The translations under genes and the position numbers were made by a program. This document shows positions 13,207-25,888 of a DNA stretch of 64,000 nucleotides, in pieces. Each line of letters opens with the position of its first letter. Within the stretch, counting starts at the first letter, position 1. Below the pieces are notes generated by a model, which saw only the letters and a list, made by a program, of their open reading frames with translations, did not search any database and was not told the origin of the DNA. The DNA is from Paramacrobiotus metropolitanus (Eukaryota; Tardigrada; Eutardigrada; Parachela; Macrobiotidae), in the NCBI RefSeq assembly GCF_019649055.1, contig NW_026570269.1, forward strand, positions 434,001 to 498,000, read 5' to 3'.

Positions 13207-16200
13207 ATGAAGCAAGAGGTCACAGTTCTCAACAATGGCGAAGATGACCGCATGGTAAATTAATAGCAATAAGCCAAAATTCGCTGTTGTTTTTGATAGT
13301 TAAATGTTTTATTAGCAACACTTCTTGTTTTCTATCTTTTTTTGTATATGACAACCGCAACATACCGCACTGTGTGGTTGTACCGCACATTTACTGATCT
13401 CGTAATTTTTTGAACTTTAGGTTTTCTATATTAGCATGCACATAAATTCTGGTTATCTTTTCATTTTGCAATGTTTTTGCGCACTAGCATTTTATGCGTA
13501 CTGATTTCATTTATTACTGCCAGATTGCCAAAATCGTGTTGCCACCAAATGAATTTTGTCACCGTTTGGCTGTTAATATGTGAATATGACACTGATGCGC
13601 TTTATTTCTCCAACAGGAAGTGCTGCCTTTTCGGAAGAGTTCAGCTTTACAGTTTGTGCTGGCATTATGTATAATATGTACCGGAGGAATTTTTGCCATT
13701 TTACTATTTTGGCGGAAGGACTGGTATGTCCGATTGACGTGCAGAAAGTCCACGCTGAAAGATGCCGACACGCTAATATTAAAGGTATTTACACACTTCT
13801 GTATACCCTGTTAATTTTGCATATTTTGTATGTGGATTTCGAAAACAATTTTAGCCTTGAAAGAGCACAAAAATTTAATTAAGAATACTATCTCAGCCAG
13901 TGGAAAGAGGTCAGTTCTACGATCGTGCATGTCCACCGGAATTCTCAGTGCATGTCCGTATAGACGAGACGGAAACATTTCGATTAAAAACGTTCTGTGC
14001 AACAATCATCGTTAAGGGCCTAGAAACCGATTCGAGCTAATTATGCAAATGTGTTTTTTCGAGATTGATTTGGTACGTATTTTTAAAGCCAAACCTACCA
14101 AGCACTAGCACAGCGGCAGTTAACCTAAGTAATCCAATCTGACGAGAAGACACAAAAGTTATGAACTATTACAAAATTAAAGTAATATAAAGGTACAAAA
14201 TCATTTCCAAAGTACGAAAATTTGCTATGCATTTCTTTATTTTCAGGATAGTTATGACCAGCTCTTTGTTGGTCATATTTATGATCTCGCTGACAAGCTG
14301 ACATTCTACAGGTACTTTCCAGTGCAATACTACTTTGTGCAGTAATAAAATTTATAAAATATAAACAGCTGAAATGAAAAAATTTTGTGATAAAATGTGC
14401 TAATAGCATAACACCATCCATCTTCCATTAAATCTGAACCTGGAGACTAAATACTTTTTTCAAAACTTGCAGGGAGCCACCAGAAGACACCATTCTGGAG
14501 TCCGGGCGTGTTTTGAGGCCGTCTTCAGAAGTAACAAATGCGGGGTGCTTTTATGCAATGCAGTATCTATATTAAATAAAAAATTAATATGGATATAAAG
14601 ATATTATGTACTGAAATGCAATTTTATTTTACGTAGTTGTACACTATATGCACCGAAAGCAAATATTTAGAGTCACCTGATTTTTACCGCATTAAACGTT
14701 TCAGGGTTCCTTTTTACTTGTTAAATCTCTTCGGTATTTTGACTGTCGTCGCGTACGTTACATCTGGGATGAAGAAACTGAGAAATTCGAAAAACTGTCG
14801 GGAAACTATGATGTATCGACAGATTTCCTGTTATCACAAAAAGGCCTCAGCAAAGTCGAACGCTCCCACCGGTACGACGTACATGTACAGAACTAACGAC
14901 TTTTTTAAGCCGTGTTAGAAATTATGATACATTTAGCTATGATATTAGTTATCAGTAGCGTTAAGCTCATGCTTCTAAGGAATTATGTACACAGTACAAC
15001 TGATAAAAGGTTTTGGAATATAATTTACTCGAAAGCTTCTCTTGATTTGGCCAAGGTACACCGATGAAATAGTTTTTTGATTGTGATGGTAGAATATTGC
15101 TTGTATTGGCAGTGGACCCTGCCACTTGATTTGCCCGTTTTTGTTCGCACGTGCATTGTTCAACAGGTTGAAGCTTTTTGGCGTCAACGCAATCGTGGTA
15201 AAGCTCAGCACCATTCCGCACATATTGATGAAAGAGGTAAACAAGTGTGCATTTTTAAACACTTATGATTTTGCTACGATCGCACTCGACACTTGACTGT
15301 GTTTTTGGCTTTATTCACCATTAAACCATTAATATTAACTGCCTTGCACTGTAATGAATATAGTCTATATTAGATACGACCCTGTGCTCGTACAATAGGT
15401 ACGTAACCGTGCCTTACCAAAACAACGTGACAACGCCTTCAAAATTAGAAACTCTTTAGAGAAAACCTTTTAAACAAACAGATGTGCTTAATTAAAATGA
15501 TGTTGCCGTTTGTCGTCACACAGTATACGAGTAGGTACGAAAACAGTGACTTACGACATGAAGTGCCAGTTTAGAGACTTCTGGAATAAATGTGTTGTAC
15601 AAGTATTTGGATGATGATAATCGCGAAAGGCACTCACCGCTTTATTATACCGACATCGTGCTGTTTCCTTTTTTTATAGGCAATACGTGTATATTGTGTA
15701 GCGGCCTCAAAAAATCAACTGTCTCTTTAACCTGATATTGTTTTCAGACTCTTAATCCCTTCTACCTCTTTCAACTGTTCAGTATCATCCTGTGGTTTAA
15801 CATCGAGTAAGCACGCATTTACTGCTTGAAGCCGGCGTTACCGGAAAAAAAATTAACAAACTGACCGTGTCGTGAATGACAGATACTATTACTATGCCGG
15901 CATTATCCTGGGCATCTCCCTGGTGTCCTTATCGGTGCAAGTCTTCCAGATTCGCCGGCAACAGCGCGCCCTACACGACCGGGTGCAGGATCAGGATGTG
16001 GTGCATGTGATGACACGCGAAGGCACCGTGCAGCCTATGGCTAGTCACGGCCTGGTGCCAGGCGACATTTTCGTCTTGCCCAAAGAGGGCGGACCGGTCA
16101 CCTGTGACGCGGTACTTATTTCCGGCCAGTGCATCGTTAATGAAAGTTCTCTTACCGGTACGTTAAATCTGTTTCCCGTCGAAATCGGAATCGCCAAATA

Positions 16201-19200
16201 AATTAGTTAGGCTATTGTGGGAGCGAAAATTGTTTTGGAACTTTTGGCCAAGAGTTTTCGGTTGTTTAATTCTTTTCAAGACAAATTGAACTCATTTGTG
16301 GTATTATTAACAACTGCAATTTTATTATAGTGTACTCTGATTTATTCATGAGCTGCGAAGCGGCGTACGGCTTATTTTGAGAGGACTTTCAAATGTATTT
16401 TGCCGGCATATGTAGTACAATCACGATACATATGGTACTAGCACCGGTACCGGCGGTACCACTCTGGCCGCTATGATCGAATAATACAAAATTATTACAA
16501 ATATTATGTCATTTGTGTGCATTGTTTGAAACAATAGCACTTCAAAAAATATTCGTGTTGAGATATCCCCGTAGTTTATTTGTATCTTCCAACCCTTGTG
16601 CAATACTACAATAAAAAATAATTATTTACATCTTTTTCTGTTATCATCCTCATCCAATGTGTTTCGGTATCTAGGAGAAAGTATTCCGGTACCGAAAATC
16701 GCCATATCCACAACCGAGACCAACGAGAGATTCAGCATACGCCATCACGGTCGGCATATTCTCTTTTCGGGAACCAAAGTTTTGCAGACTCGAGGAGATG
16801 GCGACACTCCCACAACGGCGATTGTTGTACGAACCGGTAGGCTGTAAATAAATCGTTATTGGCAGAAAATGAATTTAAAATAACTAAGTACTTTATTGTA
16901 TAAGTAGCAAGCGTATCGCTAATTAAATTAATCCGTTGCAGGATTTATGACGAATAAGGGTGAAATCATACGCAGTATAATGTATCCGAAACCGGTTGAC
17001 TTTCATTTCCAAAATCAGACATACTATTACATTGGAGCATTGGCTTTCATAGCTCTAATCGGCATGATTTACTCCATTGTGGTCAAGGTATATAAAACAG
17101 CACAGCTAATACCCCAGAAATACGAACACTTTGCTATTTCTTAAAAGTTATTGTATCCAGATTCTGGCTGGAGAAGAAGCGCGCTACATCGTTCTCCGAT
17201 CGTTAGATATCGTCACGGTTGCAGTTCCGCCAGGTGCGTTATTTCCCTTTTAAGTGCTACACTGAAATAAAGGTTTTAATTAGCAAAATAATACTGTACC
17301 TAATATGGTGCCCGTAGGCGATAAATTCCGCCCAAATGATACAGATTAAAACGTACCGAAGTTAACGTTACCGAAGTACAACGTTATAGGGTTTCGTAAA
17401 CGATGCACTGTTTTGTATTTCCGTGTTAGTATACTTGCTGATACTGTATTGTACTTCACCTTTGCTGTAGCACTTCCGGCCGCATTAACCATCGGCATCA
17501 TCTTCGCGCAGCATCGTCTGAAGAAGCAGCACATACACTGTCTCAGCCCGCGCACCATCAACATGTGTGGCTTGATTAATCTAGTGTGTTTTGACAAAAC
17601 CGGAACTCTCACTGAGGACGGATTAGGCCTGAAATGTGTGCTCCCGGCAAAGGACGCCAAGTGCGTACGAACAGTACCACGATTTTATGCACAGTTGCAC
17701 AGCATGTGGGCGGATGCTCCACTTAAGGCATATTTACGAACAAACAGAATATTTTATGTAACGATGTTTCGTTAATGAACAGATTTCGGGAACCCATAGA
17801 AGACTTCCAGAACAGCACCGATGGAACACCGCGATCGGCCGATTCGCCCTTGATTCGCGCTTTAGCTGCCTGCCATTCTCTGGTGGAAGTACAAGGAAAG
17901 CTTCTGGGCGATCCTTTGGATGTCATTATGTTCGAAAGTACAGGCTGGGTAAAGTCTGACAAACTTTTGACAGCATTTCAACGACGCATTGTAATAAAAT
18001 AACAAGTGTAGTGACTAAGTGTACATACCCGTATGCATACTGCAGATGCAGTAAACTAAACGAAAAAAATTCCGATGTTAAATAATTCTATCAGTTTACA
18101 GATGTAGCAAATTTAAAAATTGCATAACATACGTTCTGTCGACAAATATAATGCAGGTATTCATTAGGTTCTGGAAGAGAAAAGTGTCATAAGAAATGTG
18201 AGCGAAGGGACAAAAACAGTAAAAATTACAATGGCCAGACCGAAAGAGGACCAAGTTGAAAAAGTATGTAAGTTAAAACCAGAAATCGTTCTGACAGATT
18301 GCTGTTGGATTTTGGACTATTCGCAAAACGCTAACTGATGCAGGGTCATGGCGGTACGCACGTGGAAATGCTGCGAGAATTTCCCTTTACATCGTCATTG
18401 CAACGCATGGCCGTCATTGCACAAGTTCAGCCTAACGCCGAAGTAGAATTCTACGTAAAAGGCGCACCGGAAAAGGTCATGGCGATGTGCGATCCTCACT
18501 CTGGTATGCAACAAAACTGCAGCTGAAAAGATACACCAAGTTGAATCTATTCTTCTACCTGAACATTCTTAAAAATGTATGCTATTTTTCATTAAACACT
18601 GTTTGAGTAGGCATTAATCTGTTTACAGTTCCGGTCGATTTCTTGGATCAGTTAGCACATTTTTCAAGCGTGGGCAATCGGGTCATTGCGGTAGCTTATA
18701 AACCGGCTGGTCATCTGGAACCACATGTGATAGCCAAAGTCAAAAGGTCATTCATCGCAAAACACATAGAGAAATCATCGTATTGTTTGCAATATGCGTA
18801 ATTTTTCATGACGCAGGTTTGGTTTGTATTCAAATAGTAATGCGCGCGCAGTGCAGTTTTTAAATTAAGCAACTAAATTTTTTTACAGGGAAGAAATCGA
18901 GCATAATCTTCAGTTATTGGGGTTGGTGATATTCGAAAATCAGATTAAACCAGATACACCCGGTGTCATCCGGGAGCTGCAGAAAGCCAACATCCGCCCA
19001 GTGATGCTGACAGGCGACAACTTACAGACCGCCATCAGCGTGGGACGGACATGCGGATTTCTGGAAACCACCGACACGCTAACCATATTAAATGCGACAG
19101 AGGAGGGCGTTACATGGACACCAGTGGAAAGCGATGACCCTTACTCAAAGGTTAGTAACACTGTTTTTTTAAAAGCGCGATAACATCAAATCTAACAGTG

Positions 19201-21424
19201 TATGTTAAAACATAATTTAGAAAACTGTCAACGGCAATCTGGCTTACAACTGTAAAACTCCGGTGACCTTGAAACACCACATAGCCATAACAGGACCGTC
19301 ACTGGAGGCCGTCAAAACATATCACAACCATCTCATTCCGCTTGTACGAACCTTATTTCGTACTTTCATACGTCAAGCAGCGAAAATTTATTAAAAATGC
19401 ACTCGTCTGGGAGAATTTTCTATTTTTAAATAAATTTTTTGCCTGTCATTACAGCTCTTGTTAGAGGGAACAATTTTTGCTCGGGTATCGCCGATTGAAA
19501 AGCAATACGTTGTGGAGCAGTTGCAGTTCGTCGGTTACCAAGTGGCGATGTACATAAGTAACCACTGCAGATTATCTCACTTCGTTATATTTCTAATGCA
19601 TATCAATGCAGGTGTGGCGACGGGGCCAATGATTGCGGGGTTAGTAAACTGCATTTGCCGGTTTATTACATTTGTAGATTTTCAATGGCAAAGCATGTTG
19701 CGACTTACCCAGGATTGTATTTCGGTACAGGCATTAAAAGCTGCTAATGCCGGCATCTCGCTATCGGAGACGGAAGCTGCCGCTGCTGCTCCATTCACCA
19801 GCACCAATCCCAGTATCATCTGCGTTCCGCTTTTACTTCGCGAAGGGCGCTGCGCACTGGTAACCTTTTTTGGCGTAAGTGGATCAGTACATCATGGAAC
19901 CGTGCACAATAATTTATTAATAAAATATTTGCGATAATTTGATTTTCACAATGATTGCAAGAGTAGCTGGATTTGGATGTTGCTCATATTAAAAGACCTT
20001 GCATTTTTGGGCTTATAGATTTTTTTTCTCATGGCCACATACAGTCTATGCCAATTCAGCAATGCCGTCCTGTTAGCCTGGGTAAGTACTATCTTGATTT
20101 CCACACATTCAAGCAAGCATTAGGCAGAAAATTCAGTTTTAGCATTACGCAAAAGGTCACTGTTCATTACCAAAAAACCTTGTTTAGATTCGGAGCAATC
20201 TGTCGGATTTCCAGTATCTGTGGCAAGATCTCTTCCAGTTAACCATTCTCTCCATTGCCTTTGGGTATACCGCACCGTACCGGTGTCTGTCAAATACCCA
20301 TCCGCCCTGCAGTCTTAAATCCTTCCGCTCCATCTTTTCTCTTGTGGGCCATGTAATCTTGGTGTTAGCGGCGCAGACGCTGGCCTTCAAGATTGTCGCC
20401 TACCAACCGTGGTATCAGTCGTTCGATCAGCTCCACGCCAACCAGACGACGATTGCCGACAATGATCGGTTCCGGTGCTATGAGAATTTCTGCGTGTGGA
20501 CCATTGGAGCCATCCAGATTGTGCTACTGTCATTGGTTTTCGCGAGAGGGGCGCCTTTTCGTCGAATAATGATAACAAATCGTAAGAAGCGGGAACTGAA
20601 AATCTTGCACATCTTACAAATTTTTTCTAGTATCAAGACTGCCTTTTTCGTAGCGTTCCACGTGGCTTTAGTTGTAATAACGCTGACCTTTGACCTTCTG
20701 TGCATGCTTGGGCCACCAGAACCCGTAGCAAACTGGCTGCAGGTACGATGAATGAAATAATATTGGAACTACTTAAATAATCTGCTTGCGGACCGAGTTG
20801 TACTCGATGGCTCAAGCAATCCTTCTATTGGATACAGTTGTTGGTGCCGCCGGATCTGAAATTTCGCTTTGTCCTCCTGGGAATTACCATCGCATACTTC
20901 GTCCTCGCGTTGCTTTTTGAGGTACGTATCAACACTAAACAAGGTGCATCCATAATAGCATTGGCACGTACGCTATGTCTATCATATGTGCTAAAATTAT
21001 TGATTGTTGTTACGTATGCTGTAAGTTAAATTTGTAACCAAAACATATCTTAATAAGAGAAGTCAGAGAATTATGCTGCTCTGATAGGAGTTTGAAGTCT
21101 GTACATCTGACATGTACTCCCCTATGCTGCCAGATAAATAGAACTCTGGTTTTTTTTCGCCTCCAGAAAGTAATTCTGGACATTCTCATATCGCAAGTGT
21201 TGGCTGCCCGAATGCGCTTCCTGCGCTCCGGCTGGTCGGAAGACGTAGAGTCCGGCATTCGCCGGAGTGTGCGTGACAATCAGATCAACCATAAGCAAAC
21301 GTTTGGTGTTGGTAAAAACGGTATGAACGGACTGACGGCCTGCTATTCCAATCCAACGTTTCAGCTGAACGAGCTTTCTGCAGATGGTGATGAAGAGATT
21401 TTAAAAGAGAAAGGGTTTACTTGA
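13207..21424 (+). CDS. P5B-type (ATP13A2/3-like) transport ATPase, copy B, complete
   Basis: Complete P5B ATPase, probably a lysosomal/endosomal polyamine pump. I read 25 exons: 13207-13254, 13617-13784, 14247-14311, 14473-14530, 14705-14871, 15167-15236, 15748-15806, 15883-16157, 16675-16836, 16942-17087, 17161-17233, 17471-17660, 17783-17948, 18168-18263, 18344-18503, 18629-18746, 18889-19150, 19221-19343, 19455-19549, 19612-19639, 19731-19874, 20019-20081, 20188-20742, 20838-20921, 21167-21424. Phases close, giving 1210 residues; human ATP13A3 is 1226. The N-terminus has the membrane hairpin typical of P5B ([10 protein letters not shown]) and LKDADTL. Then come [18 protein letters not shown] (Asp about residue 472), [22 protein letters not shown] (about 836-843) and five or six C-terminal membrane segments. 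An intron at 19550-19611 cuts into the codon just before CGDGAND. At 20580-20630 an intron-like insert is read through; see findings. Tandem paralogue of copy A. Confidence 0.94.
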
Positions 21425-21906
21425 GAGATATTTTCACAAAGTATTTTTCTATAGCTTATATGTTGCGCAAAACTGTGACAGAGATTTTATTGCTGCATAT
21501 ATGAATGTACCATGTACGTTACGCAATGAAATGAAAACGTACCGCAGTGGTACAACCACAGATCAAAACTGATTTGTTGATGGCAATACCAGAGTCGATG
21601 ATAAAAAGCTTGTTCTGATTATGAAAAATCTTAGACAGTGAGATAATAACTTAAAACCTTAGGGTGGTTTGCTTAGCGACCGCAGCATTTACAAAATAAC
21701 TTTACTGGCGCGTTCGCGCATGCAATAACGTTTGTGGTGTTTGAATATCCAAGTTCAAATACGTTTCGTTCGCACAAAATTCAGAGTTGACTTTATAAAT
21801 TATGATTAACACCCAGTGTGTTTTATTAACAGCATAATTTGTAAAAACTTGACCTATTCATCGGTAGAATGCCGCATTTGGTGTAAGAAAAAAATGTAAC
21901 CATGGT
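21425..21906. other. convergent intergenic region
   Basis: This gap separates the stop of P5B copy B from the stop of the minus-strand TMEM200-like gene. It is AT-rich with no supported frame, and probably holds the two 3' UTRs. Confidence 0.5.
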
Positions 21907-22874
21907 TCAGTAACGTCGGTCATCGTAATCCCGCCGCGTTTCCCTTCGAGGCGGTTGCCGTGGCGTCGGAAGAGGCGGTAACGCTGCAGCTGGCACTGAC
22001 CTTTCGGGCACGGCTGCCGTCTGTGAATACGGACTTCGAAAACTTTGATCGTACGGATACATTTTAAACCTGTATCCTGCAGCGGCATCCAGAGGTTTCC
22101 GCTCCTCTCGTGGATACTTGGGCGACAGTGTAGCGTCTTTGATATCACTGACATATTTCCAATCGCCTCCGGGTGGCCGCTGCAGTCTTCCGGACTCCCT
22201 TCCGCCGGTGCGTATGTGCGTTTTCGGCATACTATCATAATAGCTGTAGTCGTCCGCAGCTGATTCGGCCGGCATTTGAGTGCCATGCCGATTCTGGTAT
22301 TCCCGCGGCACTTCCGGTCGTCGATGCCGACGCGTCGGCCGATCAATCGGCCCGTGTCCGCGCTCGCGGGCCAACCGCTCTTTCCGTTTCCGGTGGCGAA
22401 AATGGAATAATAATACTAAACCACAGATGAGAAAAATTCCCCGATTACTATGGCTACCGGCCCAAGAACTCGCAGTACTCGGGCGGTCAGATTATCCTCG
22501 TCCACTGCCCGCGAGTATGCCAGCGCAGTCATCAGGATGCCGCTGATCAGATTGATACCGCCGGCGATCAGGACACAAATAGCGTACCCCGGGCGGTAAG
22601 CCGGTCGCAGCCCGATGTAGGGTTTATTGGGCGGGATTTTCTCCTGGAGATGGTGCCGGTGGGCGTTAGTGTACGAGTGAATTTTCTGGTTGGTTGAACG
22701 GATAGTTTGGACCGTCTGGGAGGTGGGAGCGATGCTAGGATTGGATATAGGACCGCCGTTCCAGTGGTCTAGCCGGGTCGCGCCCGTGGGCGGCGGCATC
22801 TGCGAAAGATGATAAGGCTGGCGCGAACTGGGAAGTGGATATTCATTGTATTCCGAGGTCACTTGTGTTGGCAT
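21907..22874 (-). CDS. two-TM TMEM200-like protein; frame broken by one base near 22437
   Basis: Two overlapping frames read as one protein. The first (22874 down to about 22440) has a Pro/Ser/Asn-rich cytosolic N-terminus, a membrane segment (AICVLIAGGINLISGILM), and then the start of a second one at VLRVLGPVAIVIG. The second frame continues with IFLICGLVLLFHF, a basic patch (RHRKRKERL), and an Arg/Pro/Tyr-rich tail ending at the TGA at 21909-21907. The junction GPxxxxIGIFLxIC strongly resembles TM2 of TMEM200 proteins. One extra base in the CCCC/AAAAA runs at 22432-22442 would restore the frame; I found no plausible intron. The start is taken as the ATG at 22874; the frame continues upstream to a TTG at 22910 but meets TAA at 22934-22932. 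Either an assembly indel, a pseudogene, or ribosomal frameshifting. The TMEM200 assignment is from memory and moderate. Confidence 0.6.
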
Positions 22875-23521
22875 GATTGGATGCTTATGATTTTGGTAAT
22901 TATCATCCAAAATAACGCAGACGTGTACGTATTATCCTGAAACAATAAGCAGTCAACAACAAATTTCGTTGTTTATACATTTTCGATCACGCTTCTGCAC
23001 GATAGTGCACATGTATATTTTATTCACGATCAATTCAAATTTTATGTACATACAATTTATAAGAGAAGAATGATGTGACGTTAGTTTGGAAATCCTTTGT
23101 AGCACTTTTCGGTGGACAATTTGCTATTAATCGTCATTTAATAATAATAATAAGGTGCTTATTACCGCGCTGCTAGAATTGTAGTCATCTTTGACGTGAA
23201 TAGCACGTACTTAAGTGTCTTAGCTCGCAATTAGAAGCTACAGAGTATGTTCTTAAGAAACAGCTGAACACACGAACGCTTTCATAATATCCAACTTCAC
23301 ATTTCAAAAGATAAAATATAGGCGTTCAGTATGCGCCATTTATTCGTAAAGATGAGTTATATATGTACTTGTTGCTTTTGGCTTTGCTTACCAAAAATAT
23401 AGGTCGCTTTCACTTTTCATTATATCAATATGATGCGGATTCCGCATTCAATCGAAAGTGTACGAATACATCTTTTCGTTAAAGAGGGCGCAAGTAAGCG
23501 GTCATATGAAAATCAGTCTAC

Positions 23522-23941
23522 CAGGTTTCCCAGAACTCCAGGTGCGTCGCATAACATGAAACTTTATATGCACGCTCGACTTCAACTCCAACTGGAACAA
23601 GCTGTAAAAGATAGCAAAAGGCACAGTTGCCTTGCATTTGTAGCTCGGGCAGTCGGGAACAGGTCTCACAACAAAATTTGCGCTGTTAAACGGAACGTTA
23701 CCCGATATCTTTTACAGAATACTTTAGAAAACAGGAAACAGGAATACGAACCGACTATCCAGAAGAAGCAGATGGATTAAAAATCTCCAATGTCGAAGCT
23801 TGCATCTCCATATACGGCATGTGCGTAAAACTCTACGCTTGCACAATATTCTTTACTGTGCCAGTCGGTAGCAAACGTCACCTTGGCGGAAAAGAAATTT
23901 GCGACCAAGAAACCACCTTGTTGTGTGTATATGCCGCTCAT
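23522..23941 (-). CDS. possible exon pair of an unrecognised gene
   Basis: On the minus strand, ATG at 23941 opens a frame to a possible donor after 23816 (GTATAT). A second frame follows an acceptor (TTTAACAG) at 23682 and runs to a possible donor after 23522. The phases agree. The translation has a balanced composition with clustered cysteines (FCCETCSRLP) and no family I recognise. A further acceptor lies inside the second frame (TTTTACAG, just before CTTGTTCC), so the boundaries are uncertain. No downstream exon was found before the TMEM200-like gene. This could be chance. The overlapping 116-codon plus-strand frame at 23430-23780 is no better supported. Confidence 0.2.
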
Positions 23942-24025
23942 ACAATGCCGAAAAAACCCCAAATGCACTAACCGGTATGGGTAGAATGGTAAATTTTTAT
24001 GGCTCAACGACAACGTACCCAACAA

Positions 24026-25276
24026 TTCATCGACTTCGTGTTCTAGTTAAAACATTACACATCATTTTATGGCACAGTTCTGCGGCAGACATGTCTCATA
24101 CAGGTCATGAATGTGGTTATTAGCTACTTAACGCCGAACAACTTTTGCGGCGAATAAAAAATCGCACGCAAGAATTAAGTATCAGCGCTTTTTGTGCACG
24201 GTTCAGTGTTACAGTACATACGGTAGATTCCAAAATATCAGTTTAAGCGTTGCACCTGTATGGTAACAGAACTAGATAACTGTTTACAAATTTCTGAGAA
24301 TATGCACCGCATTATTTATACTATACCGCGTGCCGGTTTTTAAAATGTTTTCGCTAGTCCAATCGCTGATACGTTTGCGGTTTTGTCGGCTTTGTATTTT
24401 TTGACTTGTCACAATTTTAAAGCAGCATATGTATCTCAAAAGCAGCGATTAGATACAGTATGACCACTTTTCAGATGCAGGAAGGATTACTGCAGGAAGG
24501 TGCAATCCATTCTACGCATATGATACGGAAAAAATTGATTTGCTTTATTAGTTTTCCGATCTGTCTTTTACCCAGCTTCTGCCGCAGTTTCTGCACGACA
24601 GCGGTTATGTACTCGTACAATACCAAGATATTATGTAAATTATTATGTATGCATTTCTAATACGAGTACTGTATACTATATATACTTATTCGCGCTATTG
24701 TGCGTATAGGATTAGTAATTATTAATCGCAAGCATTACAACAGGTACCAACACTTTCCCATGCAAACGATGTTTTGATAAGCTTTCAGTAGCCATACTTG
24801 TATCGTTAAGTAAGTCCTTGTATCATGCGTATTTACATATATTTATATCTGTGTCTATATCTATATAGATATAAGCAAAAAAATAAAAAATTACTTCAAC
24901 AAGTGGCACGCGTCAGCGAATTCAGATTCGTGTACATACAACTTACAAGTACAACGGATACAGCAGCAAGACAACAAGATGCTTTTACAGATACAGAGCG
25001 TTTGCACGCAACAGACGGAATAATGTTGTTTTTAGAATTTTCACGATTTATTTACATCCAGTCCACAAGGAGCACAGAGTGCCGTTCCGATATAAGCAAC
25101 AACCACGGCCAGAAAGTTTAAGTACAAACAACATGATTTCCTGCAAGCAGCATTTCCTCACATGCAAACCTCCAATGCACCTTCGGAAAATTCAGCAAAA
25201 AGCTGGTAACATTCATCCAGAATGACTTCAGGGATTTGGAAAACGAAGAAGATGCACCAGACTACAGTAATCGTAG
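24026..25276. other. intergenic, AT-rich
   Basis: I see no supported gene here. The sequence has simple AT-rich stretches, including TATCTATATC-like repeats near 24840-24880. Confidence 0.4.
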
Positions 25277-25664
25277 TTATCTTTGGTTCGGCGGATTGTA
25301 AGCCGTCCACGGAGGAGGAGGTACAGTGGAGGTTGGAAGGTGCACTTCCGGTGAATGTATTTCATCCCAAACATCTTCCACGCTGTCTCCACTACAATGT
25401 ACATACATGCAGTAAGTAATTTACGTTAGAATCCCTCCAAATATATATTTTGTCTGCTCTGAAAGGAAAGCTTACTACTGCACTATGTATAGGGAATTAA
25501 ACGTAATTGTTAAGACAGTATTCGTGGTAGTAATGCTGTGGTTAGTGTATCAACATATAAAGTAGAACCAGTATTAGCATCAGTGTAAGGAATGCTGGCC
25601 ATAAACAATGTCGCCGTAAACGCAACTGACCAAAGTAACTGCAACAAACGGGAAAGAATCCCAT
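25277..25664 (-). CDS. possible small single-pass membrane protein with proline-rich tail
   Basis: Two minus-strand exons fit together in phase: 25664-25555 (donor GTTGAT) and 25391-25277 (acceptor ATTGTAG, stop TAA). Together they encode about 74 residues. A short Cys-containing N-terminus and a basic stretch (LRLRRH) come before a hydrophobic segment (AFLTLMLILVLLY). An acidic linker and a C-terminal proline-rich tail follow, with PPPPWTAYNPP. The layout resembles WBP1/VOPP1/shisa-type adaptors, where such tails bind WW domains, but the tail has no exact PPxY. A second plausible acceptor (GTTTGTTGCAG) lies inside the first exon. The true N-terminus may therefore be in an upstream exon that I could not find. 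Confidence 0.4.
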
Positions 25665-25888
25665 CGGATCATATCTTCCGTCTTTTCTCGTCCGCCGTTT
25701 ACAGTTCGACTATTCGAGAATTTAAATAATTATTACACCCAAAGCAACGCACTTCAGTAAGCACTTCTATAAACAGGATATAGTCTAATTCTATCTACCT
25801 ATAGAAGTACAGATACAATCTACGTAAATTGTAAAACGTGTTTTTATAACTTGCGTGCTTTAACTTATGTATTTCATATAGAATATTC

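Noticed and set aside
20551-20640. Splicing out the 49-base intron-like insert in P5B copy B in the final model
   Set aside because: With the sequence as given, removal shifts the frame into a stop within a few codons, so the model keeps it; the doubt is reported as a finding.
21858-22346. 162-codon minus-strand frame
   Set aside because: It overlaps the TMEM200-like tail in another frame. Its composition is that of a shifted Arg-rich reading, and it does not continue the membrane helix.
23430-23780. 116-codon plus-strand frame
   Set aside because: It starts with ATG but is low in hydrophobic residues, has no motif, no splice partner and no poly(A) signal. It also overlaps equally open minus-strand frames.
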